Below, piece after piece: positions 9,005-17,211 of a DNA stretch of 46,022 nt; position 1 is the stretch's first letter; each line of letters begins with the position of its first letter. The notes beneath the pieces are model-generated. The model was not told the DNA's origin and did no database searches. It was given only the letters and a program-made list of their open reading frames with translations. This DNA is from a virus: positions 1-46,022 of the IMG/VR virus record IMGVR_UViG_3300042691_018783; one strand, given 5' to 3'. The position numbers were made by a program, and so were the translations under genes.

Positions 9005-11800
9005 ATGATAAGTCAAGAAGAAATTAAATCCTTCCTAGAAGGTGGCGACCCTGAAGAATTTATAGTCGCAGTCGAGTTTGATTACGCGTCAAACTCAATT
9101 TATAAAATCAAAGAAATTCCTGGAAAAGGTAAAGAGATAAGGAAAGACACGTTCACCCCATTTGCTTGGGTTGGCGATTTACGAGGACTTAATTTTTATC
9201 AATCATCAAAGGCCCTACAGAAAGAGGCAATGACCAAATATGGTATTATGATTGAGAAGTTAGAGACTGGTGGTAATGATAGATTAGAACAAGGGCTTAA
9301 CTTTATGGTTAAGTGCCTCAAAGGATATCGAGAATTAATCCAATTTTTTAGAGATGGTGGAGTAGACCCTTGGGGAGAAAGAACTAAGGATAAAATACTA
9401 ATCTTACCCCCTGTAGAACAATATCTCATTCAGAAAGAAAAACGATTATTTAAAGGTTACGAAGAATATAATGACATTACGAGATTTGGATTCGACTTGG
9501 AGACGACCGCGTTAGAACCTAAAGACGGTCGTATCTTCATGATTGGAATGAAAACAAACAAAGGATTTAAAAAAGTAATCGAGTGTTCAAATGAAGATGA
9601 AGAAAGAAGGGGGTTGGTTGAATTTTTTAGAACAATTAATGAATTAAAACCAAGTATTATTGGTGGGTATAACTCATTTAACTTCGACTGGTATTGGATA
9701 TTTGAACGTTGTAAGGCTCTTAATTTAGATATTAAAAAAATATGTCGTACATTAAATCCTGACATTAATATCAAACAAAGTGAAAACCTATTAAAATTGG
9801 CCAATGAGGTTGAGCGTTATAACCAAGTTGGTATGTGGGGTTATAATATTATCGACATCCTACATTCAGTAAGAAGGGCACAAGCGATAAACTCGAGTAT
9901 TAAATCCGCAGGTTTGAAGTATATTACTCAATATATTGATGCCGAAGCTCCTGACCGTATTTACATTGACCATGATAAGATTGGTTCTATGTATAAAGAG
10001 AAAAATGAATATTGGTTAAATATTGAAAATGGTAAATATAAAAGAGTTGGGGATAGTGAGAAAGTTGATGAAATTTGTGAAAGAAGAAGTGACGTTTATA
10101 TAAAAACAACAGGTGATGATATTGTTGAGCGCTATCTTGATGATGACTTAGAAGAAACTTTATTGGTGGATGAGGAATTTAACCAAGGAACTTTCTTGTT
10201 GGCATCATTGGTACCAACAACTTATGAACGAGTATCCACAATGGGTACTGCAACATTATGGAAGATGTTGATGTTGGCTTGGTCTTACAAATACAAATTA
10301 GCAATACCTAAAAAACAAGAGAAAACAGAATTTGTTGGTGGGTTGTCAAGACTATTAAAAGTTGGGTACTCAAGAAATGTATTAAAACTTGACTACTCAT
10401 CACTTTATCCATCGATACAATTAGTACACGATGTATTTCCTGAGTGTGATATTATGGGTGGTATGAAAGGAATGTTATCGTATTTTCGTAATGCTCGTAT
10501 TATGTATAAAAACTTAGCGGCGGAATGGTATGATAAGGATAAGAAGAAATCTGTATCATATGATAGAAAACAATTACCAATTAAGATTTTTATCAACTCG
10601 ATGTTCGGTGCGTTATCGGCCCCTCAAGTATTTGCATGGGGTGACATGTATATGGGTGAACAAATTACATGTACAGGTCGACAGTATTTAAGACAGATGA
10701 TTAGATTCTTCATGAAAAAAGGTTACACCCCTCTTGTAATGGATACTGACGGTGTTAACTTTTCTAAACCTGATGGGTGGGAAAATCACAGATATATTGG
10801 TAAAGGTCTTAATTGGAAAGTTAAAGAAGGTAAAGAATATGTTGGTGACGATGCGGATGTTGCAGAGTTTAATGATACATTTATGAGAGGTGAAATGGCG
10901 TTAGATACTGACGGTACGTGGCCCTCTTGTATTAACTTAGCTCGTAAAAATTATGCGGTTATGGAAGCTAGTGGTAAAATCAAATTAACGGGTAATACGA
11001 TTAAATCTAAAAAGTTACCTTTATATATCGAGGACTTTTTAGATAAAGGGGTTAAACAATTATTAGAGGGTAAGGGTCAAGATTTTGTTGAGTGGTATTA
11101 TGAATACCTTGATAAGATTTATACCCAACAAATACCACTTATGAAGATTGCTCAAAGAGCTAAAGTAAAACTTTCAATGGAGGATTACGTTAAGCGTTCT
11201 ACCCAAAAGACAAAATCAGGTGGGGCGATGAGTATGATGGCTCATATGGAATTAGCGGCTAAACACAAATTAAACGTTAGTTTGGGTGATGTTATTTATT
11301 ATGTTAATAACGGAACTAAAGCGTCTCAAGGGGATGTTCAAAAAGTAACTAAACTTAAACGAGGTTGGAGTGATGAGCAATTACAATATTATTTTTCGAC
11401 TAATGGGAAATATCCTGATGATTCTGTAACATCAATGGTTCAGATTAATTGTTATATGTTAGACCCTTCAGAGATTGAAAACAATCCTGACATGAAGGGT
11501 GAATATAATGTAGCGAGAGCAATTGCTACTTTTAACAAACGTATCGAACCTTTATTGGTCGTTTTTAAAGAAGAAGTTAGAGATGGGTTATTAGTTACAA
11601 AACCTGATGATAGAGGTTTTTTTACTAAGGACCAATGTGAACTAATTAATGGTGTTCCATTTGAGGAAAAAGACCAAGATAAGTTGGAGGAAGTGTTATC
11701 TCTTTCCGATGGTGAGGTTAAGTATTGGGAAAAAAGAGGAATAAATCCTGAATACATTTATGATTTGGCGTCTGAAGGATGGGAGGAAAAGTTAATCTAA
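9005..11800 (+). CDS. 43: family B DNA polymerase (T4 gp43-like)
   Basis: Replicative DNA polymerase with 3'-5' proofreading, 931 residues (T4 gp43 is 898). Exo I is FGFDLETTAL (~residue 160), with Exo II in GGYNSFNFDWYW (~219). Polymerase motif A is LDYSSLYPSIQ (~461), motif B is IKIFINSMFGA (~525) and motif C is MDTDGVNFSKP (~579) with the catalytic Asp pair D-T-D. Exonuclease, palm, fingers and thumb are all present without interruption. The ATG at 9005 lies ~60 bases after a strong promoter and a leader hairpin, and has no Shine-Dalgarno sequence. The gene ends in a 9-bp convergent overlap with the minus-strand gene at 11792. It works with gp32, gp41 and RNase H encoded at the right end of this window. 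It sits alone between structural blocks rather than in a replication cluster. Confidence 0.96.
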   Translation: MISQEEIKSFLEGGDPEEFIVAVEFDYASNSIYKIKEIPGKGKEIRKDTFTPFAWVGDLRGLNFYQSSKALQKEAMTKYGIMIEKLETGGNDRLEQGLNFMVKCLKGYRELIQFFRDGGVDPWGERTKDKILILPPVEQYLIQKEKRLFKGYEEYNDITRFGFDLETTALEPKDGRIFMIGMKTNKGFKKVIECSNEDEERRGLVEFFRTINELKPSIIGGYNSFNFDWYWIFERCKALNLDIKKICRTLNPDINIKQSENLLKLANEVERYNQVGMWGYNIIDILHSVRRAQAINSSIKSAGLKYITQYIDAEAPDRIYIDHDKIGSMYKEKNEYWLNIENGKYKRVGDSEKVDEICERRSDVYIKTTGDDIVERYLDDDLEETLLVDEEFNQGTFLLASLVPTTYERVSTMGTATLWKMLMLAWSYKYKLAIPKKQEKTEFVGGLSRLLKVGYSRNVLKLDYSSLYPSIQLVHDVFPECDIMGGMKGMLSYFRNARIMYKNLAAEWYDKDKKKSVSYDRKQLPIKIFINSMFGALSAPQVFAWGDMYMGEQITCTGRQYLRQMIRFFMKKGYTPLVMDTDGVNFSKPDGWENHRYIGKGLNWKVKEGKEYVGDDADVAEFNDTFMRGEMALDTDGTWPSCINLARKNYAVMEASGKIKLTGNTIKSKKLPLYIEDFLDKGVKQLLEGKGQDFVEWYYEYLDKIYTQQIPLMKIAQRAKVKLSMEDYVKRSTQKTKSGGAMSMMAHMELAAKHKLNVSLGDVIYYVNNGTKASQGDVQKVTKLKRGWSDEQLQYYFSTNGKYPDDSVTSMVQINCYMLDPSEIENNPDMKGEYNVARAIATFNKRIEPLLVVFKEEVRDGLLVTKPDDRGFFTKDQCELINGVPFEEKDQDKLEEVLSLSDGEVKYWEKRGINPEYIYDLASEGWEEKLI

Positions 11801-11813
11801 CTTAATCCCATCC
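11777..11813. other. hairpin at the convergent gene junction
   Basis: GGATGGGA (11777-11784) pairs with TCCCATCC (11806-11813). Inside it AAGTTA (11889-free numbering: 11789-11794) pairs with TAACTT (11798-11803) around a three-base loop. It spans the stop codons of the polymerase and of the opposing gene. Neither strand has a following T-tract, so it is a structured 3' end or weak bidirectional terminator rather than a canonical one. Confidence 0.45.
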
Positions 11814-12145
11814 GATGAGGTTATATACCAATTATCATTTAAAAAAATTAATTCGATACAAGCTCTGTTATTGATTAATATTTCATCGTAATACTCGTCA
11901 ATACGACCTTGTTTAGATTTAATAATGGTGTCAGTTAATGATTTAATTTTAATTTCAGAAGTTGTTGTACCATCTAAGATTAATTCACACGAATCAACAT
12001 CTTTAACCACTAAAAATTCTTCACCATTTGTAATATAGTTAGGTAAAGATATAATTTTTTTTAACTCGATTACTTTTGCGGGTTCAAAATGAATATGTCT
12101 ATCACTAATTTTTTTTCTAACTAATGTTGATTTTTGTCCTGTCAT
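11792..12145 (-). CDS. small beta-rich hypothetical protein, possibly virion-associated
   Basis: A 117-residue protein without a recognised family. After a basic N-terminus (GQKSTLVRKKISDRHIHFEP) it is mostly beta: a KKIISLPNYITNGEEFLVVKD segment, an ELILDGTTTSEIKI segment and a closing ELIFLNDNWYITSSDG. The pattern 'LP...NGEEF.VKD...DG...ELIF..NWYI' recalls beta modules in phage fibre and decoration proteins, so a structural role is plausible but unproven. It is the last gene of the minus-strand cluster, four bases downstream of the neck-like gene, and overlaps the 3' end of the polymerase gene. Confidence 0.45.
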   Translation of the reverse strand: MTGQKSTLVRKKISDRHIHFEPAKVIELKKIISLPNYITNGEEFLVVKDVDSCELILDGTTTSEIKIKSLTDTIIKSKQGRIDEYYDEILINNRACIELIFLNDNWYITSSDGIKLD

Positions 12146-12149
12146 AAAA

Positions 12150-13271
12150 TTAAATTACATATATTTGTCTTGGCATTGCAGTAAATTTCTTTTGTTTATT
12201 TAAATTTTCTGCCAACAACGCTTCTCTCTCCATGACTTTCTCAGGTCTTAGTCTTGTAAGTCGACCTTCAGCACCAATCAATTCTTCGATTAGTTTTGTT
12301 TTTTCATCTTTACCTTCAGTTGCTAATGATTGGTAATCCATCGTTAATTCGCTATCAGGAGTTTTAATGTTACCACTAAATTTACCTCTAACTTTAGATA
12401 ATGCCTCTTTTGCAGACGCAAAGAAATATCTACGTACCCAAATCTGAGCTGGGTTATTTAAATCAACCCAAGAAATTTTATCAAAAGGAACGTCAGAAGG
12501 TAACTTGATTATATCAGGATTATCTTTTAAACACTTATCTCTATCTGAAGGGCCTACATCATAATACCAATACCAAACTTGACCCTTTCTTAAAGAACCA
12601 TTACCAAAATCAAATTTACCACCAGGTACATTCATTAAATGAACCGCCTTTTTACCATCAGGTAATGCGGTTATTCTATATGTCAAATCACCACCAATGA
12701 TTCTTCTTTGTATATTAATTTGTTGTAATCTAAGTAACATATCAAATGCAGGCATCATAAAATATGAACCTGTATATCCCATTTGAGAATATCCTGCTGG
12801 CCCCCCTAATCCTGCTCCACCTAAAGCCCCAAAAGACCACGGGTCAAAAAGGACGTTGTTTAGAGCGGTTGGAGTAAACCATAATAATTCATTGATTTCA
12901 CGACCTGCGGGAATTTCATAAATTTGTTTACCCCTTTCGATATTAAAGAAATCTTTTTTAAGTACATAATCACCCCCTGCTTGTAAACCAACAATTTTAG
13001 AATAAGCATATGTATATCTTTCTTCATAATCTAAACTTTTAGTAATAAAGGCTCTTGATAAAGATTGTGTGTCAAGATTTAAGTTATACAATGAGGTCCA
13101 TTGGGATTCTATAAGCCAATCTTGTACATATTGAGAGTAATCCTCTATAGAAAGAGCTAAAATAGAATCCAATTGTTCGTCTTCTAATTCTACCGACCTA
13201 AGAGGTGCTCCTAATGTATGTCTCAATCTTGTATAAAGTTGAGTTCTTTCTGGTTCTGCAATAATTGACAT
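12150..13271 (-). CDS. 13: neck protein, T4 gp13-like
   Basis: A 373-residue protein likely to close the portal vertex and dock the tail. The N-terminus (TRLRHTLGAPLRSVELEDEQ, followed by LDSILALSIEDYSQYVQDWL) matches the pattern I know from T4-type gp13 neck proteins: 'LGAP...E..DEQL......A...Y.EY'. A Gly-rich segment (FGALGGAGLGGPAGYSQMGY, ~residues 147-166) and a YEIPAGREINELLWFTP strand follow. It is longer than T4 gp13 (309 residues). It is on the minus strand while the gp14- and gp15-like genes are on the plus strand at 16.7-19.7 kb, so the usual 13-14-15 cluster has been broken by an inverted SOD/helicase block. The family call is from memory and moderately sure. Confidence 0.5.
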   Translation of the reverse strand: MSIIAEPERTQLYTRLRHTLGAPLRSVELEDEQLDSILALSIEDYSQYVQDWLIESQWTSLYNLNLDTQSLSRAFITKSLDYEERYTYAYSKIVGLQAGGDYVLKKDFFNIERGKQIYEIPAGREINELLWFTPTALNNVLFDPWSFGALGGAGLGGPAGYSQMGYTGSYFMMPAFDMLLRLQQINIQRRIIGGDLTYRITALPDGKKAVHLMNVPGGKFDFGNGSLRKGQVWYWYYDVGPSDRDKCLKDNPDIIKLPSDVPFDKISWVDLNNPAQIWVRRYFFASAKEALSKVRGKFSGNIKTPDSELTMDYQSLATEGKDEKTKLIEELIGAEGRLTRLRPEKVMEREALLAENLNKQKKFTAMPRQIYVI

Positions 13272-13281
13272 GTTGACTTTT

Positions 13282-13292
13282 TATTATAAATA
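13282..13292 (-). promoter_or_regulatory. late-type promoter element (neck gene)
   Basis: On the minus strand this reads TATTTATAATA, 10 bases before the ATG of the neck gene. It is one of a recurrent TATTTATAAATA-like set at gene starts in this window, resembling the T4 late promoter box TATAAATA. Confidence 0.45.
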
Positions 13293-14831
13293 TCAACTTA
13301 GTTCATAAATTAAATCTGATTCAGGTAATACATACTGACCACCAATTATTTTGGTGTCTTTGTTTTCAAATATTAAAACCCCTTTAATTTTATTAGAGAA
13401 TATAATCCAATCTGTTGGGTACATTTTTACTTGTCCGCTATCTATTAATGTTATTTCTCCGTTTTCTTTTTTAGTATCTGAATAAGGTTTTATTTGCGCG
13501 GTTTTAGTTACCCCATCTATTGTAACTTTACAATCGACACCACTTATCATGTCTTCTTTATTACCTAATTCACCAATCTGTTCAACGTTACTCTCACCAA
13601 ATTTTTTCTTTAAAAGGTCTACAACGTGATTTTCAGTTCTACTACCAATACCATGGGTTAACCCAAGCCCACTCATTAAATTTTTAAATGTTGGGGAATC
13701 TTCATTAAAGATTCTATATTTAAATTCATCTAAAATACTAACAAACTTTTTTGTTTCACTTATTTGGACGAATGGTGGTTGACCTATTAATTTAATTATA
13801 GGTCTATTCATACTTTTTAGGACTTTATTAACGTCAACTAATAGAATACAAAAACAAGAATAATTAGTATTAAGTTTATTTATTATTGACCTACCATTAC
13901 CCTCCAAATCATAGATACCCGACATTTGACCTTCTCCGTACTCGTCATTACCGTAATATTTATTACTAAAAACTTCTTTCAGAATTGAGTCGATAGCTTC
14001 TCGATATATTTTTTTAACTTTAGGATTAATGTTAAAAATAAATCTAATAGCATCTATTGCGGACTTACTACATTTTTGGGACGGTGATTTAACGTTAATA
14101 GGTGTATTTTCTACAGATTCATTTAATTTTTTACTTCCTTTAGAATTATATAATTTGTTAACAAAATCCCAGTTAACCGCCTTCCAAAAGTTTTTAATAT
14201 ATTCGTCTCGTTTGTTTCTATATTTTAAATAATAAGCGTGTTCCCACAAATCAAGTCCTAAAATTGGGTACCCTCCATCTTCTACAACATTCATTAATGG
14301 GTTATCTTGATTAGGTGTTGACGTTATTTTTAGTCTACCATTTTTAGTTATTACTAGCCAAACCCAACCTGAACCAAATCTATCTTTAGCAATTTCTTCA
14401 AACTTAGATTGAAAGTTCTTATAAGACCCAAAATCTTTATTAATTCTTGATAAAACTTCACCCGAAAGTTTTTGAGTTTTTGGTGACAACATCTTCCAAA
14501 ATAAAGCGTGATTAAATGCGCCTCCTGCATTATTTCTAACTGTTTTATCAAATTTATTAATTGATTTTATAATCTCTTCTAATTCTAAATCACCACCTTT
14601 CTTTTTAGATAAAGCTTTGTTAAGTTTATCAACGTAACCTTTATAATGTTTATTATAATGATATGACATTGTTTCGGCGTCTATAAATTGTTTTAGTGCC
14701 GAATAAGAGTAAGGTAATTTTTCGATACCTATTTTTTTCATCTCAAACAAAAAGAGTTTTTCATTTTCTTTTTGTTCTTGTAAGATTAAGGATTCATTTA
14801 ATATCTTAATCTTATTTTCAAATTTTTTCAT
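13293..14831 (-). CDS. Fe/Mn superoxide dismutase fused to a nuclease-like domain
   Basis: A 512-residue two-domain protein. Residues ~38-230 are a complete Fe/Mn SOD: metal ligands are H58 (ETMSYHYNKHY), H108 (FNHALFW), D194 and H198 (LDLWEHAYY), and Y66 sits at the active-site gate. G103/G104 (NNAGGAFNH) and Q175 (STPNQDNPLM) are of the Mn-SOD pattern. It should convert superoxide to O2 and H2O2. Residues ~240-385 are unrecognised. Residues ~390-512 hold E400, then GVD (431-433) and QIKP (446-449), an arrangement like PD-(D/E)xK nucleases with Gln in place of the usual Glu. The same domain ends the zinc-ribbon protein at 17208. The N-terminal ~35 residues (KIKILNESLILQEQ) resemble a cleavable targeting peptide. 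LNES recurs at the SOD/nuclease boundary (236-239). It lies between neck and helicase genes. Confidence 0.85.
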   Translation of the reverse strand: MKKFENKIKILNESLILQEQKENEKLFLFEMKKIGIEKLPYSYSALKQFIDAETMSYHYNKHYKGYVDKLNKALSKKKGGDLELEEIIKSINKFDKTVRNNAGGAFNHALFWKMLSPKTQKLSGEVLSRINKDFGSYKNFQSKFEEIAKDRFGSGWVWLVITKNGRLKITSTPNQDNPLMNVVEDGGYPILGLDLWEHAYYLKYRNKRDEYIKNFWKAVNWDFVNKLYNSKGSKKLNESVENTPINVKSPSQKCSKSAIDAIRFIFNINPKVKKIYREAIDSILKEVFSNKYYGNDEYGEGQMSGIYDLEGNGRSIINKLNTNYSCFCILLVDVNKVLKSMNRPIIKLIGQPPFVQISETKKFVSILDEFKYRIFNEDSPTFKNLMSGLGLTHGIGSRTENHVVDLLKKKFGESNVEQIGELGNKEDMISGVDCKVTIDGVTKTAQIKPYSDTKKENGEITLIDSGQVKMYPTDWIIFSNKIKGVLIFENKDTKIIGGQYVLPESDLIYELS

Positions 14832-14847
14832 ATGGCTATTATTAATA

Positions 14848-14858
14848 TACTATAAATA
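14848..14858 (-). promoter_or_regulatory. late-type promoter element (SOD fusion gene)
   Basis: On the minus strand this reads TATTTATAGTA, 16 bases before the ATG of the SOD fusion. It shares the TATTTATA core with elements in front of the tail genes, suggesting that the fusion is made late, with virion proteins. Confidence 0.4.
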
Positions 14859-14873
14859 AGCCGATATTTTAAA

Positions 14874-16655
14874 TTATCTCAGACTATTAATTCGATTCAT
14901 CATTTCCTCAACAATATCTCCCCTATCTAAATTGTCACCCATAACAGTCTCAAATATATTCTTCTTATTTGCCAATATATCATAGATTACTCCCTCGATA
15001 GTGTTTTCAAAAATTGGGTAATATACCGATACATTTGATTTTTGACCATATCTATAGGCTCTATCCTCAGCTTGTGAGTGGTCAGATGGTACAAATGATA
15101 AATCGTTCATAATAACCGCTTCACCCGCGGTTAAAGTTAAACCAACACCCGCAGCTTTTAAGTTACCAACAAAAACTTTAACTTTTTCGTTCTCTTGAAA
15201 TTGGTCAACCGCATATTGTCTTTGTGGTTTACTTGTACTACCATCTAATCTAACCGCTTGTTTACCAAAATGGTCGGCAATTTTATTTAGAGTGTCTGTA
15301 AAATTTGTAAAAATAATAACTTTTTTATCTTGGTCTAAAATATTTTGAGCCAATTCTATAGTGTTTGATATTTTTTCTTCAGCAATGACTTGTCTTACTT
15401 TCATTAACTTAGAAAATTGTACTGTTAGAGAATTTGATTCTTCTTTTTTGTTGTCGTACCAATCATAATATTCCCCCATTAATCCTTCATAGTGTTTGGA
15501 TTTTAATCTTAAATAGACGGGGGTTATGATTTTATCTGGTAAATCTAAAACATCAGTTTTTAATCTCCTCAAAACTTGTCTTGAGGTTCTATCTCGTAAT
15601 TCTTCTAAATTTGACGCTCCCGTAACATTCCACACCTTACGATTACCAGCTTTAAATTGATACCCTTGACAATATCTAATGGCATATGCCATCCAATTCT
15701 GAGCAACAGGACTTTCAATTAAACTTAGAAGATTAAAATAATTCATTGGTCTCGATGTCATTGGTGTACCTGTTAGTAACCATAATCTTTCGGCTCTTTT
15801 ACTAAAACTATTCACTAATTTAGTTCGTTGTGCTTGACCATTTTGGATATAGTGAGCCTCATCAATAATAATTAAATCAGGGTTAAATTGATAAATTAAA
15901 CTGTTTTCTTTTTCTTTACCTGTATCATAAAAGTTTCTCAAAATATCATAATTAACAATTACAAAATCATGCTCTAACGAAAAATTTTTACTTTCTGCAA
16001 TATAAACAGGTCTATCAGTGTAATTCGCGATTTCTCTTTGCCAATTTATTTTTAATGATGCGGGACAAACTATCAATATTTTTTTAGCCTTTGTTTCTAA
16101 TGCTGCAACTATTGTTGCGGTTGTTTTACCTAGACCCATATCATCAGCTAAAATAAATCTTTTTGAACCCGCAAGTTTCTCAACCGCAAGAACTTGGTGA
16201 TTTAGTAAAGGTCTGTGGGAATACTTAGAATAATCAATCTCGACTTTCTCAACCTTATGAGTTTTAATTATAGCACCTTTTGGTAACCAAAAATCATGTA
16301 ATACTTCGTTATCAAAAATTTTACCCCAAATATGATATGATTTTTCTTTTTCCGCCAATAATTTCTCTACCCAAACTTGTTCAGGAATTGTTGTGTATAA
16401 TTTTTCATCCGCAATTTTTTTTGCAAAATAAGGGTCTAATTCAACCCATTTTTTGGCGACTTTAGGTTGGGTTTCATGGAAAGTTAAAATGTAATCGGAT
16501 TGGGAACGAGTAGGATAAAATTTTTTATTATTTTCTTTTTTATGTTTTAAATTTAATATAAAATTATTACCTCCCGAATAAGTATCGAGAATTTCTAACG
16601 CCCTCATTTCAATTAATGATGAGGTATTACCTGTTGTAACTTTTACTTCTAACAT
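14874..16655 (-). CDS. SNF2-type DEAH-box helicase (UvsW-like role)
   Basis: A superfamily 2 ATPase of 593 residues. Walker A is DDMGLGKTT (171-179), motif Ia lies around ILIVCPASLKINW, the DEAH box is IIIDEAHYI (262-270) and motif III is LLTGTPMTSRP (~293-303). The C-terminal RecA lobe carries VIIFTNFTDTL, VRLDGSTS and a QAEDRAYRYGQ motif VI. The motif set is that of SNF2/SMARCAL1-like enzymes rather than the classical T4 UvsW. The role is probably branch migration or fork remodelling in recombination-dependent replication. The N-terminal ~150 residues, with a Trp-rich VWVEKLL...YHIWGKIF stretch, precede the ATPase core. It is the promoter-proximal gene of the minus cluster and is divergent from the gene at 16696. 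Confidence 0.9.
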   Translation of the reverse strand: MLEVKVTTGNTSSLIEMRALEILDTYSGGNNFILNLKHKKENNKKFYPTRSQSDYILTFHETQPKVAKKWVELDPYFAKKIADEKLYTTIPEQVWVEKLLAEKEKSYHIWGKIFDNEVLHDFWLPKGAIIKTHKVEKVEIDYSKYSHRPLLNHQVLAVEKLAGSKRFILADDMGLGKTTATIVAALETKAKKILIVCPASLKINWQREIANYTDRPVYIAESKNFSLEHDFVIVNYDILRNFYDTGKEKENSLIYQFNPDLIIIDEAHYIQNGQAQRTKLVNSFSKRAERLWLLTGTPMTSRPMNYFNLLSLIESPVAQNWMAYAIRYCQGYQFKAGNRKVWNVTGASNLEELRDRTSRQVLRRLKTDVLDLPDKIITPVYLRLKSKHYEGLMGEYYDWYDNKKEESNSLTVQFSKLMKVRQVIAEEKISNTIELAQNILDQDKKVIIFTNFTDTLNKIADHFGKQAVRLDGSTSKPQRQYAVDQFQENEKVKVFVGNLKAAGVGLTLTAGEAVIMNDLSFVPSDHSQAEDRAYRYGQKSNVSVYYPIFENTIEGVIYDILANKKNIFETVMGDNLDRGDIVEEMMNRINSLR

Positions 16656-16695
16656 TCTATATCTATAAAAATAATAATTATTTAGATATTTATCA
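16656..16695. promoter_or_regulatory. divergent intergenic region with late-type elements
   Basis: Forty bases separate the helicase (-) from the gp14-like gene (+). The minus strand contains TTTTTATAGATATAG just before the helicase ATG. The plus strand has TATTTAT at 16687-16693, almost touching the ATG at 16696. If that element is a -10 box, transcription would start inside the codons assigned here, so its role at this gene is uncertain. Confidence 0.3.
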
Positions 16696-17211
16696 ATGAT
16701 GAATAATAAAGTTCCAATAACAAGAGTAGGTAAATTTTTCGGTTCCGATGATTACAACTTAGATTTATCAATTGGTGAAGAGTGGTTGTATGGGGATATG
16801 AATTTTACTTTGGTATTATACAGAATAGACAGAATTAAGACTAAAACGGATGATGTTTATGGGGAATCTTTAAAAGATGGGATTAAATTTTTACCTCCTG
16901 TCGAATTTAAAGGGTATGTTCAAATAATGGCGCCTGAAAATAAAAATATCGGTACTTCTAAAGTAAATCAATTTGAGCCTGGTAATATTAAAGTTTCTGT
17001 GTATATTAAACAATTAGAGGAACTTGGTATTGATATAAGTCATGGTGATTATATAGGTTATTATGAGACTGAAGATAGGGTGAGATATTATGTTGTGAAT
17101 AATGACGGAAGGGTTGTATCAGACAACAAACACAATTACGCAGGATACAAACCATATTACAGAACAATTATGGGTTCTGCGGTAACTGAAAATGAATTTA
17201 GAGGTTTATGA
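16696..17211 (+). CDS. 14: neck protein, T4 gp14-like
   Basis: A 171-residue putative neck or head-completion protein. Key features are RIKTKTDDVYGES (~48-60), FLPPVEFKGYVQIMAPE (~66-82), NQFEPGNIKVSVYIKQLEEL (~92-111) and GIDISHGDYIGYYE (~112-125). The order 'DxxYGE, P.E.KG.V, .F....VSV....LEELGI....GDYI.Y' is what I associate with T4-type gp14 neck proteins, although this one is shorter than T4 gp14 (256). It is mostly beta, with no membrane segments. Its stop overlaps the next ATG (ATGA at 17208-17211), so translation is probably coupled. A tandem Met-Met start (16696/16699) leaves the exact start ambiguous by one codon. Confidence 0.5.
   Translation: MMNNKVPITRVGKFFGSDDYNLDLSIGEEWLYGDMNFTLVLYRIDRIKTKTDDVYGESLKDGIKFLPPVEFKGYVQIMAPENKNIGTSKVNQFEPGNIKVSVYIKQLEELGIDISHGDYIGYYETEDRVRYYVVNNDGRVVSDNKHNYAGYKPYYRTIMGSAVTENEFRGL

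Noticed and set aside
16280-16465. Plus-strand frame opposite the helicase N-terminus
   Set aside because: Antisense shadow of a clear SNF2 helicase with no recognisable protein features.
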